Assembly (NCBI GenBank): GCA_023475105.1
Contig: JAMCWJ010000036.1
Location: 1-35,440, forward strand
Origin: Nitrospirota bacterium
GTDB taxonomy: Bacteria > Nitrospirota > Thermodesulfovibrionia > Thermodesulfovibrionales > UBA9159
Reading direction: 5' to 3'
DNA: 35,440 nucleotides
Shown here: piece after piece, positions 1 to 8,250 of the stretch
How positions within the stretch are numbered: position 1 is the stretch's first letter
Layout: every line of letters begins with the position of its first letter
Notes under the pieces: generated by a model
Seen by the model: only the letters and a program-made list of their open reading frames with translations
What the model was told of the DNA's origin: nothing
Database searches by the model: none
Made by a program: the position numbers and the translations under genes

Positions 1-242
1 GGAGATTGTAAAAAGAGGGGAATACTTTACAAGAGCGGCTTAATGACTCTCACCAATCAAACTCTGAAATGCTTTCTCTTCTCCAAAGCGCTTACCTACT
101 CGTCTCCACCGCGCAGCGGTTTAGTCCTCCTGTGAGAAAGTGGAACCAGTCTTAAGGAGCTTTTGTGTGCGGTGTCGTCGGTGTACTCCCCGGTTCTTCG
201 ATAGGACATGCGCATGGACGATTTCGCCCGGAGATTTCCTTG
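1..242. other. 5' edge, no gene recognised
   Basis: I see no convincing gene here. A GTG at 165 follows a good Shine-Dalgarno sequence (AAGGAG near 154-159) and is in frame with rnr. It would add 38 residues that do not look like the RNase R N-terminus. The -35 of the proposed rnr promoter begins at 243. Confidence 0.5.
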
Positions 243-271
243 TTGTCATTCTCCCTGCAGCGGCATACAAT
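243..271 (+). promoter_or_regulatory. sigma70-like promoter of rnr, leaderless geometry
   Basis: TTGTCA (243-248), a 17-nt spacer and TACAAT (266-271) match the housekeeping consensus well. The ATG at 279 begins 7 nt after the -10 hexamer, where transcription would normally start. This promoter therefore predicts a leaderless rnr message. No transcript data support it. Confidence 0.6.
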
Positions 272-278
272 AAGTATC

Positions 279-2423
279 ATGGTGAACAAAGAGTCGGTTC
301 TCGCCTTTTTCCGTGAAAAGTCGGGGAAGCCCCTCGGTTTCAAAGAGATCGTTTCCCTTATGCGCCTGAGCCATCCCGAGGCGCGCGCATTGAAACGCCT
401 TCTCAGGCAGATGATGCGCGAGGGCGATATCGTGATGACCCGGAAGGGCCTGTACGGTCCTGCCGAAGACATGAACCTCCTCACGGGCCGTTTCGAAGCG
501 CACAGGGACGGTTACGGCTTTGTCATCCTCGAAAAACCCGCCGAAAGGGACATCTTCGTTCCCGCCCGCTCGGCGATGGGCGCCATGGACAACGACAGGG
601 TCATCGTCCGGATCGAGAACTGGCAGAGGCGCGAGGGAAGGATCATACGGATCCTCGAGAGAGCGACGACGCGGATGGTCGGCAGACTGGATATCACAAA
701 AAACGCCTCCTATGTGAGGCCGAAGAGCAAGGCGGTCCCCTTCGACCTTTACGTGTCGCCGAAGGACAGAGGCAAGGCACGCCAGGACGACAAGGTGATT
801 GCGGAGATACTCAGTTATCCGACGGACAAAAGGCCCCCTTCGGGAAAGATCATACGGGTCCTCAAAGAACCTGAAGATCCTGCTTCGGAGATCGAGGAGA
901 TCATCGAGGAATTCAACCTTTCGAAGAAATTTCCGAAAGAGGTGCGTGAGGCCGCGGGGCTCTTTCACGCGGAGGTTCCTTCGGCGGTTGCGCCGAAAGG
1001 GAGCGCCGGAGCGTCCAGACTGAAGAGGAAGGATGTGCGGGATCTCACGACGGTGACGATCGACGGCGAGAGGGCCATGGACTTTGATGACGCGGTCTCG
1101 ATCGCGCTCACCGGGCATGGGTACAGGCTTTGGGTGCATATCGCCGATGTCGGATTCTTTGTCGGCTGGAATTCACCGATAGATGCCGAAGCGGGGAAAA
1201 GGGGCACGAGCGTATACTTCCCCGACAGGGTCATCCCGATGCTCCCCAGGGAACTCTCGGAGGACCTCTGCAGTCTGAAACCCGGTGTCGACAGGTTTTC
1301 GTTCACTGTCGAAATGGACTTCGACAGAAACGGCGCGCGCCTCTCGGCAAAGTTCTATCCGGGGCTCATCAGGAGCGACGCACGGATGACCTACACCTCG
1401 GTGAGAAAGATCCTCGTCGACCTGGACTCGGCCGAGCGTGCGAAATACGACTCCCTCCTTCAGGACTTCGAACTTATGAACGAGTTATGCGGAGTCCTGC
1501 GCCGGATGAGGCTTGAGAGGGGAAGTCTCGACTTCGATCTCCCCGAACCGGAAGTGCTCCTCGATTTGCAGGGAAGGCCCGAGGCGATCCTCAGGGCGGA
1601 GAGGAACCTCGCGCATATGATCATCGAGGAATTCATGATCGCCGCCAACGAAGCGGTGGCGGAACATCTCGAATCCCTGGGCGTTCCGAGTCTCTACCGC
1701 ATTCATGAGGAACCAGACCCAATGAAGCTCGAAGAAATCGTGAAGGTAATGCATCCGGCTGCGAGGACAGGGAAAAAATTACTGAAGGCGGGGGATTTTT
1801 CCCGCCTCCTCCTTGATATCAAAGGGACTCCCGGCGAGGAGATCATCAACTACATGATACTGAGAAGCCTCAAGCAGGCCCGGTATTCTCCGGTCAACGT
1901 CGGCCACTTCGGCCTCGCTTCCGGGTGCTACACCCATTTCACCTCTCCCATCAGGAGATACCCCGACCTCGTGGTCCACAGGATCTTGCGGGAAGCGACC
2001 GCAAAGAAGCAGCTCTCCGACACGAGAATCAGAGAGCTCGAAGGCATGCTTCCCGACATCGCCTTTCATTGTTCGAGGATGGAACGTCTCTCCGACGAAG
2101 CGGAAAGGCAAGTGACGGGCGCCATGAGGGTGTGGTTCATGAAAGACAAGGTCGGCGAGGTGTATGAGGGCCTGGTGGCAGGCGTGACACCTTACGGTCT
2201 CAGGGTCCGTCTGAAGGACTTTTATGTGGAAGGATTCATCCACGTGTCGTACATGACCGATGACTTTTACCGGTACAACGAAAGGACGATATCCCTGTCC
2301 GGAAGGAACACCGGAAGGAATTTCAGGATAGGGGACACCCTTGCGGTGCGGGTCGACAGGGTCGACAGGGAAGAGAGGGAGATCATATTCGGCGTCGCTT
2401 CGCCGCCGTCCCGAAAAGGCTGA
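279..2423 (+). CDS. rnr: ribonuclease R
   Basis: 3'-to-5' processive exoribonuclease of the RNB family, which degrades structured RNA in the cytoplasm. The 714-residue product has the family order: N-terminal winged helix (about residues 3-60), cold-shock-like OB domains (about 65-220), the RNB catalytic domain and a C-terminal S1 domain (about 625-700). The metal-binding aspartates fall at D262, D268, D270 and D271, the same spacing as the catalytic Asp set of E. coli RNase R. I chose ATG 279 because the winged-helix domain begins there and a promoter abuts it. A GTG at 165 has a better Shine-Dalgarno sequence but adds a non-homologous 38-residue tail. The next gene follows after about 50 nt. 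Confidence 0.95.
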   Translation: MVNKESVLAFFREKSGKPLGFKEIVSLMRLSHPEARALKRLLRQMMREGDIVMTRKGLYGPAEDMNLLTGRFEAHRDGYGFVILEKPAERDIFVPARSAMGAMDNDRVIVRIENWQRREGRIIRILERATTRMVGRLDITKNASYVRPKSKAVPFDLYVSPKDRGKARQDDKVIAEILSYPTDKRPPSGKIIRVLKEPEDPASEIEEIIEEFNLSKKFPKEVREAAGLFHAEVPSAVAPKGSAGASRLKRKDVRDLTTVTIDGERAMDFDDAVSIALTGHGYRLWVHIADVGFFVGWNSPIDAEAGKRGTSVYFPDRVIPMLPRELSEDLCSLKPGVDRFSFTVEMDFDRNGARLSAKFYPGLIRSDARMTYTSVRKILVDLDSAERAKYDSLLQDFELMNELCGVLRRMRLERGSLDFDLPEPEVLLDLQGRPEAILRAERNLAHMIIEEFMIAANEAVAEHLESLGVPSLYRIHEEPDPMKLEEIVKVMHPAARTGKKLLKAGDFSRLLLDIKGTPGEEIINYMILRSLKQARYSPVNVGHFGLASGCYTHFTSPIRRYPDLVVHRILREATAKKQLSDTRIRELEGMLPDIAFHCSRMERLSDEAERQVTGAMRVWFMKDKVGEVYEGLVAGVTPYGLRVRLKDFYVEGFIHVSYMTDDFYRYNERTISLSGRNTGRNFRIGDTLAVRVDRVDREEREIIFGVASPPSRKG

Positions 2424-2460
2424 ACCCGGGGACCACATCATGCCGAGGGGAGTTTTCGGG

Positions 2461-2466
2461 TACAAT
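2461..2466 (+). promoter_or_regulatory. -10 hexamer abutting the DUF2400 gene
   Basis: TACAAT ends 5 nt before ATG 2472, preceded by GG as at several other starts here. I see no good -35. There is no Shine-Dalgarno sequence at a normal distance, so a leaderless start is predicted. Confidence 0.4.
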
Positions 2467-2471
2467 AGGTG

Positions 2472-3305
2472 ATGAAATCTCTCAAACGGATTCTTGACGG
2501 TTTTTACAATGACTTCGATTTTGCCGGGCACCTCCGGAAGGACCCGATAGAATTTCCCCTCCGGTACGCAGACCCTCCGGACAGAGAAGCGGCCGCCTTC
2601 ATCGCCTCCTGTCTCGCCTACGGCAAGGTCGAACTGTTCAAACCTGTGATCGAAAAGATCCTTTTGCCGATGGGAAACAGCCCGCACGCCTTTCTTCTGG
2701 ACTTCGACGTTAAAAGACAGGGCAAGACCTTCACCGTCAAATATCGCTTCAACGAACGCGAAGACATCCTCTGTCTCCTGTTTCTGATCCACGAGGTTCT
2801 GAAGAGACATTCATCTCTGGAAGCCTGCTTCAGAAAACACTATTCCGGGGAAGAGAGCACCACCGGCGGCGGGATCGCGGGTTTCATGGAGGAGATCATT
2901 GCGATCGACACCTCAGGGGTCTACGGCAGAAACATCCGTCCCCGGGGCCTTCTCCAGTTCTTCCCTTCTCCTGCGGGAGGCAGCGCCTGCAAGAGGATGA
3001 ACCTTTTTCTCCGGTGGATGGTACGGGACAGGGACATCGACCTGGGCATATGGAAAGGGATACCGAAAAACAGACTCGTGATACCCCTCGACACCCATAT
3101 CGCGAGGATATCGCGGTGTATCGGTCTGACCGGACGCGCCTCGGCGGACTGGAAGGCCGCGGTCGAGATCACAGAGGCCTTGAAGAAGTTCGACCCTGAC
3201 GACCCTCTCAAGTATGATTTTGCGCTCTGCCATCACGGTATTTCCGGACTCTGCAGGTCCCGGAGCGGGCCCGGGTGCAGGGCGTGTTTCCTGAAAGACC
3301 ACTGA
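2472..3305 (+). CDS. TIGR02757 / DUF2400 family protein
   Basis: A 277-residue soluble protein matching the TIGR02757 (DUF2400) family, whose function is unknown to me. Family features include a basic N-terminus, the conserved region around the Asp-Arg-Glu-Ala-Ala stretch near residue 39, and a cysteine-rich C-terminal end near residues 258-273 that recalls the FeS-binding tail of HhH-GPD DNA glycosylases. It has no signal peptide and no membrane segment. It follows rnr in the same direction but has its own -10 element at 2461. GTG 2469 is an alternative start one codon earlier. Function should be left open. Confidence 0.85.
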   Translation: MKSLKRILDGFYNDFDFAGHLRKDPIEFPLRYADPPDREAAAFIASCLAYGKVELFKPVIEKILLPMGNSPHAFLLDFDVKRQGKTFTVKYRFNEREDILCLLFLIHEVLKRHSSLEACFRKHYSGEESTTGGGIAGFMEEIIAIDTSGVYGRNIRPRGLLQFFPSPAGGSACKRMNLFLRWMVRDRDIDLGIWKGIPKNRLVIPLDTHIARISRCIGLTGRASADWKAAVEITEALKKFDPDDPLKYDFALCHHGISGLCRSRSGPGCRACFLKDH

Positions 3306-3449
3306 AAAAATAAGCAGCGCAGAACAACCAAAATTTACCATCACCTCTGCCTGAGGATGCATTCGAACGGCCTCACGCAGTATCAGTTTTTCTTGCTGGT
3401 CGATTCAGAACAAACCTCTCCCCTCCTATGCAAAGGACCTTATCGGCGA

Positions 3450-3481
3450 TATAATGGGGACAGGTGAAGCCCCTTCGGGGC
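3450..3481 (+). promoter_or_regulatory. ccoN leader: -10 hexamer and hairpin
   Basis: A perfect TATAAT lies at 3450-3455 with no clear -35. Transcription would begin near 3462, giving a leader of about 49 nt. The leader opens with a short GC hairpin (GCCCC / GGGGC, 3469-3481) and ends with an AAGGGGGG-type Shine-Dalgarno sequence before ATG 3511. I found no FNR-type palindrome. Confidence 0.45.
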
Positions 3482-3510
3482 AAGGCATTTATTCCATTAA
3501 GGGGGGTTAT

Positions 3511-4920
3511 ATGAAAAGCAACGGCTACGACGACAGCGTTGTCACAGGGTTTACCTTTTCTGCCCTGTTCTGGCTCATTATCGGCCTTCTCGTCGGGCTC
3601 CTGATCGCAGCCCAGATGTTTCTTCCGGCCCTGAATCTCGCCCCGTGGCTGGCCTTCGGCCGGCTGCGGGTTATTCATACGAACGGCCTCGGGTTCGGCT
3701 TCGGGCTTGCCGGCATATTTGCCTGCACCTACTACATGCTCCAGAGGCTGACGCGGACGCCGGTGGCATTTCCCCGTCTCGCCAAGTTCCACCTCTATTT
3801 CTTTAATGCCTGCATCGCCCTCGCCGCGCTCAGCCTTTTCGCGGGGATGAACACGTCGAAGGAGTACGCCGAGCTTGAATGGCCCCTCGACGTGCTGATT
3901 GTAGTGATGTGGGTGATCTTTGCGATAAACGTCTTCGGGACCCTTCTCAAGAAAAGGGAAGGCCAGATGTATATCTCTCTCTGGTACATCGTTGCGATGA
4001 CCGTCGCCGTCGCCGTCCTCTATATCGTCAACAACCTCGAGGTCCCGGTAAGCTGGTTCAAGTCCTACTCCCTCTATGCGGGCGCGAACGATGCGAATGT
4101 CGAGTGGTGGTACGGTCATAACGTCGTCGGCTCGGTGTTCACCTTCCCCATACTTGCCATGTTCTACTATTTTCTCCCGAAATCCGTCAACATCCCGATT
4201 TACAGCCACAGGCTTTCGATCATCTCCTTCTGGTCCCTCGTTTTTGCCTACCTCTGGACAGGCGCGCACCACCTCATGTTCACGCCCCTTCCCGAATGGA
4301 TACAGACCGTTGCGATCGCCTTCAGCATCTTCATGATCGCGCCCTCGTGGGGTTCGGTCGTGAACGGATACTACACGATGCAGGGGAACTGGGACCGGAT
4401 GCGGTCGAACTACCTCGCAAAATTTTTCATTTTCGGCATCACCTTCTACGGCCTCCAGACGATTCAGGGTCCGACGCAGGGACTGAGGACCCTCACCTCT
4501 TTTTTCCATTACACGGACTGGGTGATCGGACACGTCCACATGGGCACGATGGGATGGGTCACGATGATCATCTCCGCCTCGTTCTACTATATGGTCCCGA
4601 AGGTCTTCGCCACCGAGGTTTACAGTGTGAAACTCGCGAATCTCCACTTCTGGCTCATCCTCGTGGGTCAGCTCCTTTTTACCATCACACTCTGGATCGC
4701 TGGGATACAGCAAGGGGCGATGTGGAAGGCGACAAACGAGGACGGTTCGCTCACCTACAGTTTCCTCGAAGCGGTGGCTGCCATGTATCCCTACTGGAAA
4801 ATACGCTTTGTCGGCGGACTGATCTACTTTGCGGGCATCGCGGTTTTTACCTATAACCTCATCATGACCGTCAGGAAAGCAAAGGTGGCCGCTCCTGCGG
4901 CGGTCCCGCGGCCTGCATAA
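3511..4920 (+). CDS. ccoN: cbb3-type cytochrome c oxidase subunit I
   Basis: Catalytic, proton-pumping heme-copper subunit of the high-affinity cbb3 oxidase, which reduces O2 to water at the inner membrane. The product has 469 residues, about the usual size, with about a dozen hydrophobic segments. The metal ligands are visible: H56 in a His-Thr-Asn-Gly motif (low-spin heme b), H203 in Tyr-Gly-His-Asn and the H253-H254 pair (CuB), and H341 and H343 in His-Val-His (hemes b3 and b). ATG 3511 follows a strong Shine-Dalgarno sequence; an upstream ATG at 3454 overlaps the -10 element and is rejected. It heads the cco operon, with ccoO 12 nt downstream. Confidence 0.96.
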   Translation: MKSNGYDDSVVTGFTFSALFWLIIGLLVGLLIAAQMFLPALNLAPWLAFGRLRVIHTNGLGFGFGLAGIFACTYYMLQRLTRTPVAFPRLAKFHLYFFNACIALAALSLFAGMNTSKEYAELEWPLDVLIVVMWVIFAINVFGTLLKKREGQMYISLWYIVAMTVAVAVLYIVNNLEVPVSWFKSYSLYAGANDANVEWWYGHNVVGSVFTFPILAMFYYFLPKSVNIPIYSHRLSIISFWSLVFAYLWTGAHHLMFTPLPEWIQTVAIAFSIFMIAPSWGSVVNGYYTMQGNWDRMRSNYLAKFFIFGITFYGLQTIQGPTQGLRTLTSFFHYTDWVIGHVHMGTMGWVTMIISASFYYMVPKVFATEVYSVKLANLHFWLILVGQLLFTITLWIAGIQQGAMWKATNEDGSLTYSFLEAVAAMYPYWKIRFVGGLIYFAGIAVFTYNLIMTVRKAKVAAPAAVPRPA

Positions 4921-4932
4921 AGGAGGATGACG

Positions 4933-5910
4933 ATGGATATCTATTCAAAACCGATAGCCTTTGCGGTCCTTGCAGTTGTCGTAATCCTGGTCGGAACGGT
5001 CGTCACGATGTTCATTCCCCTTTTCATGCCCGCGACCCAGCCCCCCGGCGACTTTGTGAAACCCTACACTGCGGTCGAGCTCGAGGGCAGGGACATCTAT
5101 ATCCGCGAAGGATGCAACAACTGTCATACGCAGACCGTCCGGCCCCTCAGGACCGAGGTGGCACGGTACGGGGAATATTCGAAACCCCAGGAATTCGCCT
5201 ATGACAGACCCTTCCTCTGGGGCTCGCGAAGGACCGGGCCCGATCTTAACAGGGTCGGCGGAAAGTATCCCGACTCGTGGCATTATCAGCATATGGATAA
5301 TCCGCAGGCGATGTTTCAGCAGTCGAATATGCCTGCCTATCGCTGGCTCGCGCAGGCAAGACTTGATACCTCGTACACGGCAAAAAAGGTCGCGGCCCTC
5401 GGATACGGCTATTCCCCCCAGGACGTGCAGAGACAGCTTGACGATTTCAGGGCAAGAGTGACGGCAGTCGATTATCCGTCGAAGGAGATCCGCAACAAGG
5501 TGACACCCGGGGCGTTGAAAGGCGATCTCACCGAGCTGGACGCACTCGTGGCGTACCTCCAGAAACTGGGGAAAGATGTCAAGACGGTCGCAGCAGAAGC
5601 TTCGGCCCCGAAGGCCGCCGAGGCGGCGGCAGCGTTGAAGAATCCTTACGAGGGAAACAGGGAGTCGATTGAGGAAGGGAAGAAGCTCTTTGCAGAAAAC
5701 TGCTCCGTCTGTCATGGGGCCGATGCAAAGGGGAAACTCGGACCGGACCTCACCACGAAAAAGAAGAAATTCGGCGACACCGACGGTGACCTTTATGCCT
5801 CCATTGCGAAGGGCAGGCCGGGCGGGATGCCCGACTGGGAAAAGACCCTCGGGAGTGAAAAGATATGGAAGGTGATCGCGTACCTGCGCGGTATCGAGGG
5901 GAAACAATGA
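4933..5910 (+). CDS. ccoO: cbb3 oxidase subunit II fused to a cytochrome c domain
   Basis: Membrane-anchored cytochrome subunit that passes electrons to CcoN. The first part (about residues 1-215) is CcoO: one N-terminal membrane helix, then a heme c site C61-N-N-C64-H65 with the CcoO-type Gln-Thr-Val-Arg-Pro sequence after it. After an Ala/Lys-rich linker (about 216-240) comes a second class I cytochrome c domain with C257-S-V-C260-H261 and a Gly-Met-Pro axial-Met motif. That domain is normally part of CcoP. The AGGAGG at 4921-4926 touches ATG 4927 but sits 6 nt from ATG 4933, so I place the start at 4933. The stop overlaps the ccoQ start (ATGA). Confidence 0.93.
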   Translation: MDIYSKPIAFAVLAVVVILVGTVVTMFIPLFMPATQPPGDFVKPYTAVELEGRDIYIREGCNNCHTQTVRPLRTEVARYGEYSKPQEFAYDRPFLWGSRRTGPDLNRVGGKYPDSWHYQHMDNPQAMFQQSNMPAYRWLAQARLDTSYTAKKVAALGYGYSPQDVQRQLDDFRARVTAVDYPSKEIRNKVTPGALKGDLTELDALVAYLQKLGKDVKTVAAEASAPKAAEAAAALKNPYEGNRESIEEGKKLFAENCSVCHGADAKGKLGPDLTTKKKKFGDTDGDLYASIAKGRPGGMPDWEKTLGSEKIWKVIAYLRGIEGKQ

Positions 5911-6107
5911 GTGTTTCGGCGTGGGTATTCCTGGGATTCACGGCCCTGCTCTTTCTGACCTTCGTCGGGTTGATTTTGTATTACTACGCCCCGAAGAGGA
6001 AGAGCCGGGTCGAAAGACCGAAATACACGGTGCTTGACGACGATGAACCGAAGAACGAGGAGGTGTCGGATGCAGGAAAACGACGGCATTCAGGAAGGTC
6101 ATCATAA
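5907..6107 (+). CDS. ccoQ: CcoQ-like small membrane subunit
   Basis: A 66-residue protein with one N-terminal membrane helix (about residues 5-27) followed by Tyr-Tyr-Tyr-Ala-Pro-Lys and a charged tail, the layout of CcoQ/FixQ. This subunit helps assemble or stabilise the cbb3 oxidase. The ATG overlaps the ccoO stop as ATGA, indicating translational coupling. Its 3' end overlaps the next gene, whose Shine-Dalgarno sequence lies inside it. Family assignment rests on size, topology and position more than on sequence identity. Confidence 0.8.
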   Translation: MSVSAWVFLGFTALLFLTFVGLILYYYAPKRKSRVERPKYTVLDDDEPKNEEVSDAGKRRHSGRSS

Positions 6108-6542
6108 GATACCCGTCGGCATGGTGATCTTTTTTGCGGCACTGGCGCTGTGGATGATTTGGTACATTTACCGCTATACGCCTGGAATCACCGGCTGGTC
6201 CCAATATAAAGTATATGAGAAGGAGTCGATGGCCGAGGCGCAGCGCGCGGGGAAACCCCTCACCGAGAACCCCTATGAGCGTGACGAAAAGGCGGTCGCC
6301 GAAGGCAAGACGCTCTATGCATCCAATTGTACGGCATGCCACGGGATACGCTCAAGGGAGGCGTCGGTCCGGATTTGACGGACCATCTGAAATACGGAGA
6401 AACGGACGACAAGAAATACCAATCGATCGCGAAGGGCACCCCGAACGGCATGCCCGCCTTCGAACAGCAACTCGGCAGAGACCGGATCTGGAGGGTCCTT
6501 GCCTACGTCGATTCGGTGAGGGAATATGGCAAGAAACCCTAG
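6070..6542 (+). pseudogene. ccoP: CcoP-like single-heme cytochrome c, frameshifted
   Basis: A cbb3 subunit III-like protein with an N-terminal membrane helix (about residues 17-36), the CcoP-like Tyr-x3-Pro-Gly-Ile-Thr-Gly-Trp segment, and one heme site C87-T-A-C90-H91. Just after that motif the frame breaks: as written, translation ends at 6378. In the next frame the cytochrome domain continues (Gly-Val-Gly-Pro-Asp-Leu, then Gly-Met-Pro as axial ligand) to a stop at 6542. One extra G in the GGG run at 6343-6345 would restore a single protein. Start 6070 has GAGGAGG 6 nt upstream. Canonical CcoP has two hemes; the other domain appears fused to CcoO. The break could be a sequencing error or a real mutation. 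Confidence 0.85.
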
Positions 6543-6601
6543 GCTGCTCACGCCGGCGAGAGGGACGGGCTGAAGGGGGGCGACCCGCCTCCCTCACACG
6601 T

Positions 6602-7711
6602 ATGTGGAAAAGATACAGAAGGCTCGCCGAGATTGCTCAGGCAGCGCTGATCACGGGTCTCCCTTTCCTGAAGGTGGGCGGAGAAAGCGCGCTCAGGTTC
6701 GATCTCGTAAACCTCAAGCTGCATTTCTTCGGGGCCGTAATCTGGATCAATGAATTCTATCTCGTCCTTCTCGCGGTCATCTTTCTCCTGCTCTTTATCG
6801 TCGCCGTCACCAACATCCTCGGAAGGATATGGTGCGGATGGTCCTGCCCCCAGACCGTCCTCCTCGATCTTTCCGGTGATCTCGCGGGAATCTTCCCCCT
6901 TGAGGGCAGGCCGCTTGCGCAAAAGGTGGTGCTGATTCCCCTCTCGGCGCTCGTCTCGCTCACTCTGATTTGCTACTTCGTGCCCCCCGCGGCAGCGTTC
7001 GAGGGACTTTTCACCTCGAAGGTCATCACCGGTTTCTTTCTTGTCCAGTGGGTCCTGATCTATGCGGATCTTGCATTCCTCGGCAGGATCTTCTGCAAGA
7101 CCGTCTGCCCTTACTCGATGCTCCAGAGCGGGCTCTTCGACAAGGATACTCTCGTAATCGCCTTTGATCCTGCAAGGGAGAAGGAGTGCAAGGGGTGTGA
7201 TAAGTGCGCCCGGGTCTGTCCCGTCGGCATCGACATCAAGAACGGTCCGGCAAAAGAATGCATAGCCTGTGCCGAATGTATCGACGCCTGCGCCTCGATG
7301 GTCAGGAACAGGGCGATACCGTCGCTCATCGGTTATCGGGGCAATATACGGAGGCAGAAGGCTTTCCTCCTTTCCGGTGTCACCGTACTCTCGGCGCTCG
7401 TCCTCATCGTGCTTGTCTCTGCCGGACCGGAGGTCGACTTCATCGTTACGAGAAACCCGGAGCAGCCCGCAGCCGGAGTAAACAGTTACACGTATACTGT
7501 AAGAAATAACAGAAACACCACGCTGAGGGGCGCCCTTTCCGTAAAAGGGCCTTTTCTCCTCATCGGCGAAGGGCAGATCGATCTGAAGCCCTACGAGATG
7601 ATCCACGGCAGGATAATCGCGAAGGCTGAAAAAAACAGGACCCCGACCAGCATTGTCTTTGTCCTCCGGATGGAGGGGTTTACCGTAGAGCGGGAGGCGG
7701 GCTTTCTATGA
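6602..7711 (+). CDS. ccoG: cytochrome c oxidase accessory protein CcoG
   Basis: Membrane FeS protein of the CcoG/RdxA/FixG family, which works in cbb3 biogenesis as a cupric reductase (known for the family). The 369 residues carry several membrane segments, Cys-Gly-Trp-Ser-Cys-Pro and Cys-Lys-Thr-Val-Cys-Pro motifs, a ferredoxin-like Cx2Cx2Cx3CP set followed by Cx2Cx2Cx3C, and a C-terminal Ig-like periplasmic domain. It is shorter than most proteobacterial homologues. No Shine-Dalgarno sequence lies close to ATG 6602, so the start is less secure. The stop overlaps the ccoH start (ATGA). Confidence 0.92.
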   Translation: MWKRYRRLAEIAQAALITGLPFLKVGGESALRFDLVNLKLHFFGAVIWINEFYLVLLAVIFLLLFIVAVTNILGRIWCGWSCPQTVLLDLSGDLAGIFPLEGRPLAQKVVLIPLSALVSLTLICYFVPPAAAFEGLFTSKVITGFFLVQWVLIYADLAFLGRIFCKTVCPYSMLQSGLFDKDTLVIAFDPAREKECKGCDKCARVCPVGIDIKNGPAKECIACAECIDACASMVRNRAIPSLIGYRGNIRRQKAFLLSGVTVLSALVLIVLVSAGPEVDFIVTRNPEQPAAGVNSYTYTVRNNRNTTLRGALSVKGPFLLIGEGQIDLKPYEMIHGRIIAKAEKNRTPTSIVFVLRMEGFTVEREAGFL

Positions 7712-8250
7712 AGAAACTGATTTACGGACTGTACGGGGCTTTCCTTGTGCTGATGGGGGCGACGTTCTATGCAGCCTATACCGTGGATGACGGACTCGTT
7801 GAGGAGCATTATTATGAAAAAGCGGCCGCTTTTTTCGGTGCGAAGCAGGGACAAGACCCTTCCCGCGCCCCTGACTGCGAGATCGACAAGGGAGCGTGTT
7901 CAAAAGAGGTCGGCGGGGACGAGGTGACGATCGATATCACTCCAAAACCGGTAAAGGCAATGCAGGAGCTTGTGTTCCATCTCACCTTCAGGCGGAATTC
8001 CCCCTCCGGTTTTTTGGCTACGGCGGGCGGGGGAGGAGTCGGAGGGCTACCCGGCGAATTCACCCTCGATCTCTCCATGCCCGGCATGTACATGGGAATG
8101 AACCGGGTTCTTTTGAGGAGAACCTCCGGGGGTACGTACTCGGGGAAAGGGGTGATTCCCAAATGTCGGAGCGGCAAGAGGCTCTGGAAGGCGACCGTTG
8201 CTCTGCCGCAGGAAGGGCAGGTCGGTTTCACGTTCAATGTTTCCTACTGA
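7708..8250 (+). CDS. ccoH: FixH/CcoH family protein
   Basis: A 180-residue protein with one N-terminal membrane helix (about residues 5-25), the Val-Asp-Asp-Gly-Leu-Val-x2-His-Tyr-Tyr-x-Lys region typical of FixH, and a periplasmic beta domain with the Leu-x-Met-Pro-Gly-Met-x-Met-Gly-x-Asn motif. CcoH/FixH is needed for cbb3 assembly and is thought to stabilise CcoN during copper insertion. A Cys-rich insertion (Cys-Glu-Ile-Asp-Lys-Gly-Ala-Cys) follows the helix. The ATG is coupled to ccoG, and the 3' end overlaps the next gene by 14 nt. Confidence 0.88.
   Translation: MKKLIYGLYGAFLVLMGATFYAAYTVDDGLVEEHYYEKAAAFFGAKQGQDPSRAPDCEIDKGACSKEVGGDEVTIDITPKPVKAMQELVFHLTFRRNSPSGFLATAGGGGVGGLPGEFTLDLSMPGMYMGMNRVLLRRTSGGTYSGKGVIPKCRSGKRLWKATVALPQEGQVGFTFNVSY

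Noticed and set aside
165..278. N-terminal extension of rnr beginning Met-Cys-Gly-Val-Val-Gly, like a class II glutamine amidotransferase start
   Set aside because: Only a handful of residues match, the extension ends after 38 codons, and RNase R homology starts at 279. Probably coincidence.
3373..4713. 446-codon minus-strand ORF antisense to ccoN
   Set aside because: It mirrors the codon bias of ccoN, has no family features, and ccoN is certain.
6327..6378. Programmed frameshifting in the ccoP-like gene
   Set aside because: The site is a plain G-run without a recognisable slippery heptamer or stimulatory structure; an indel or sequencing error is more likely.
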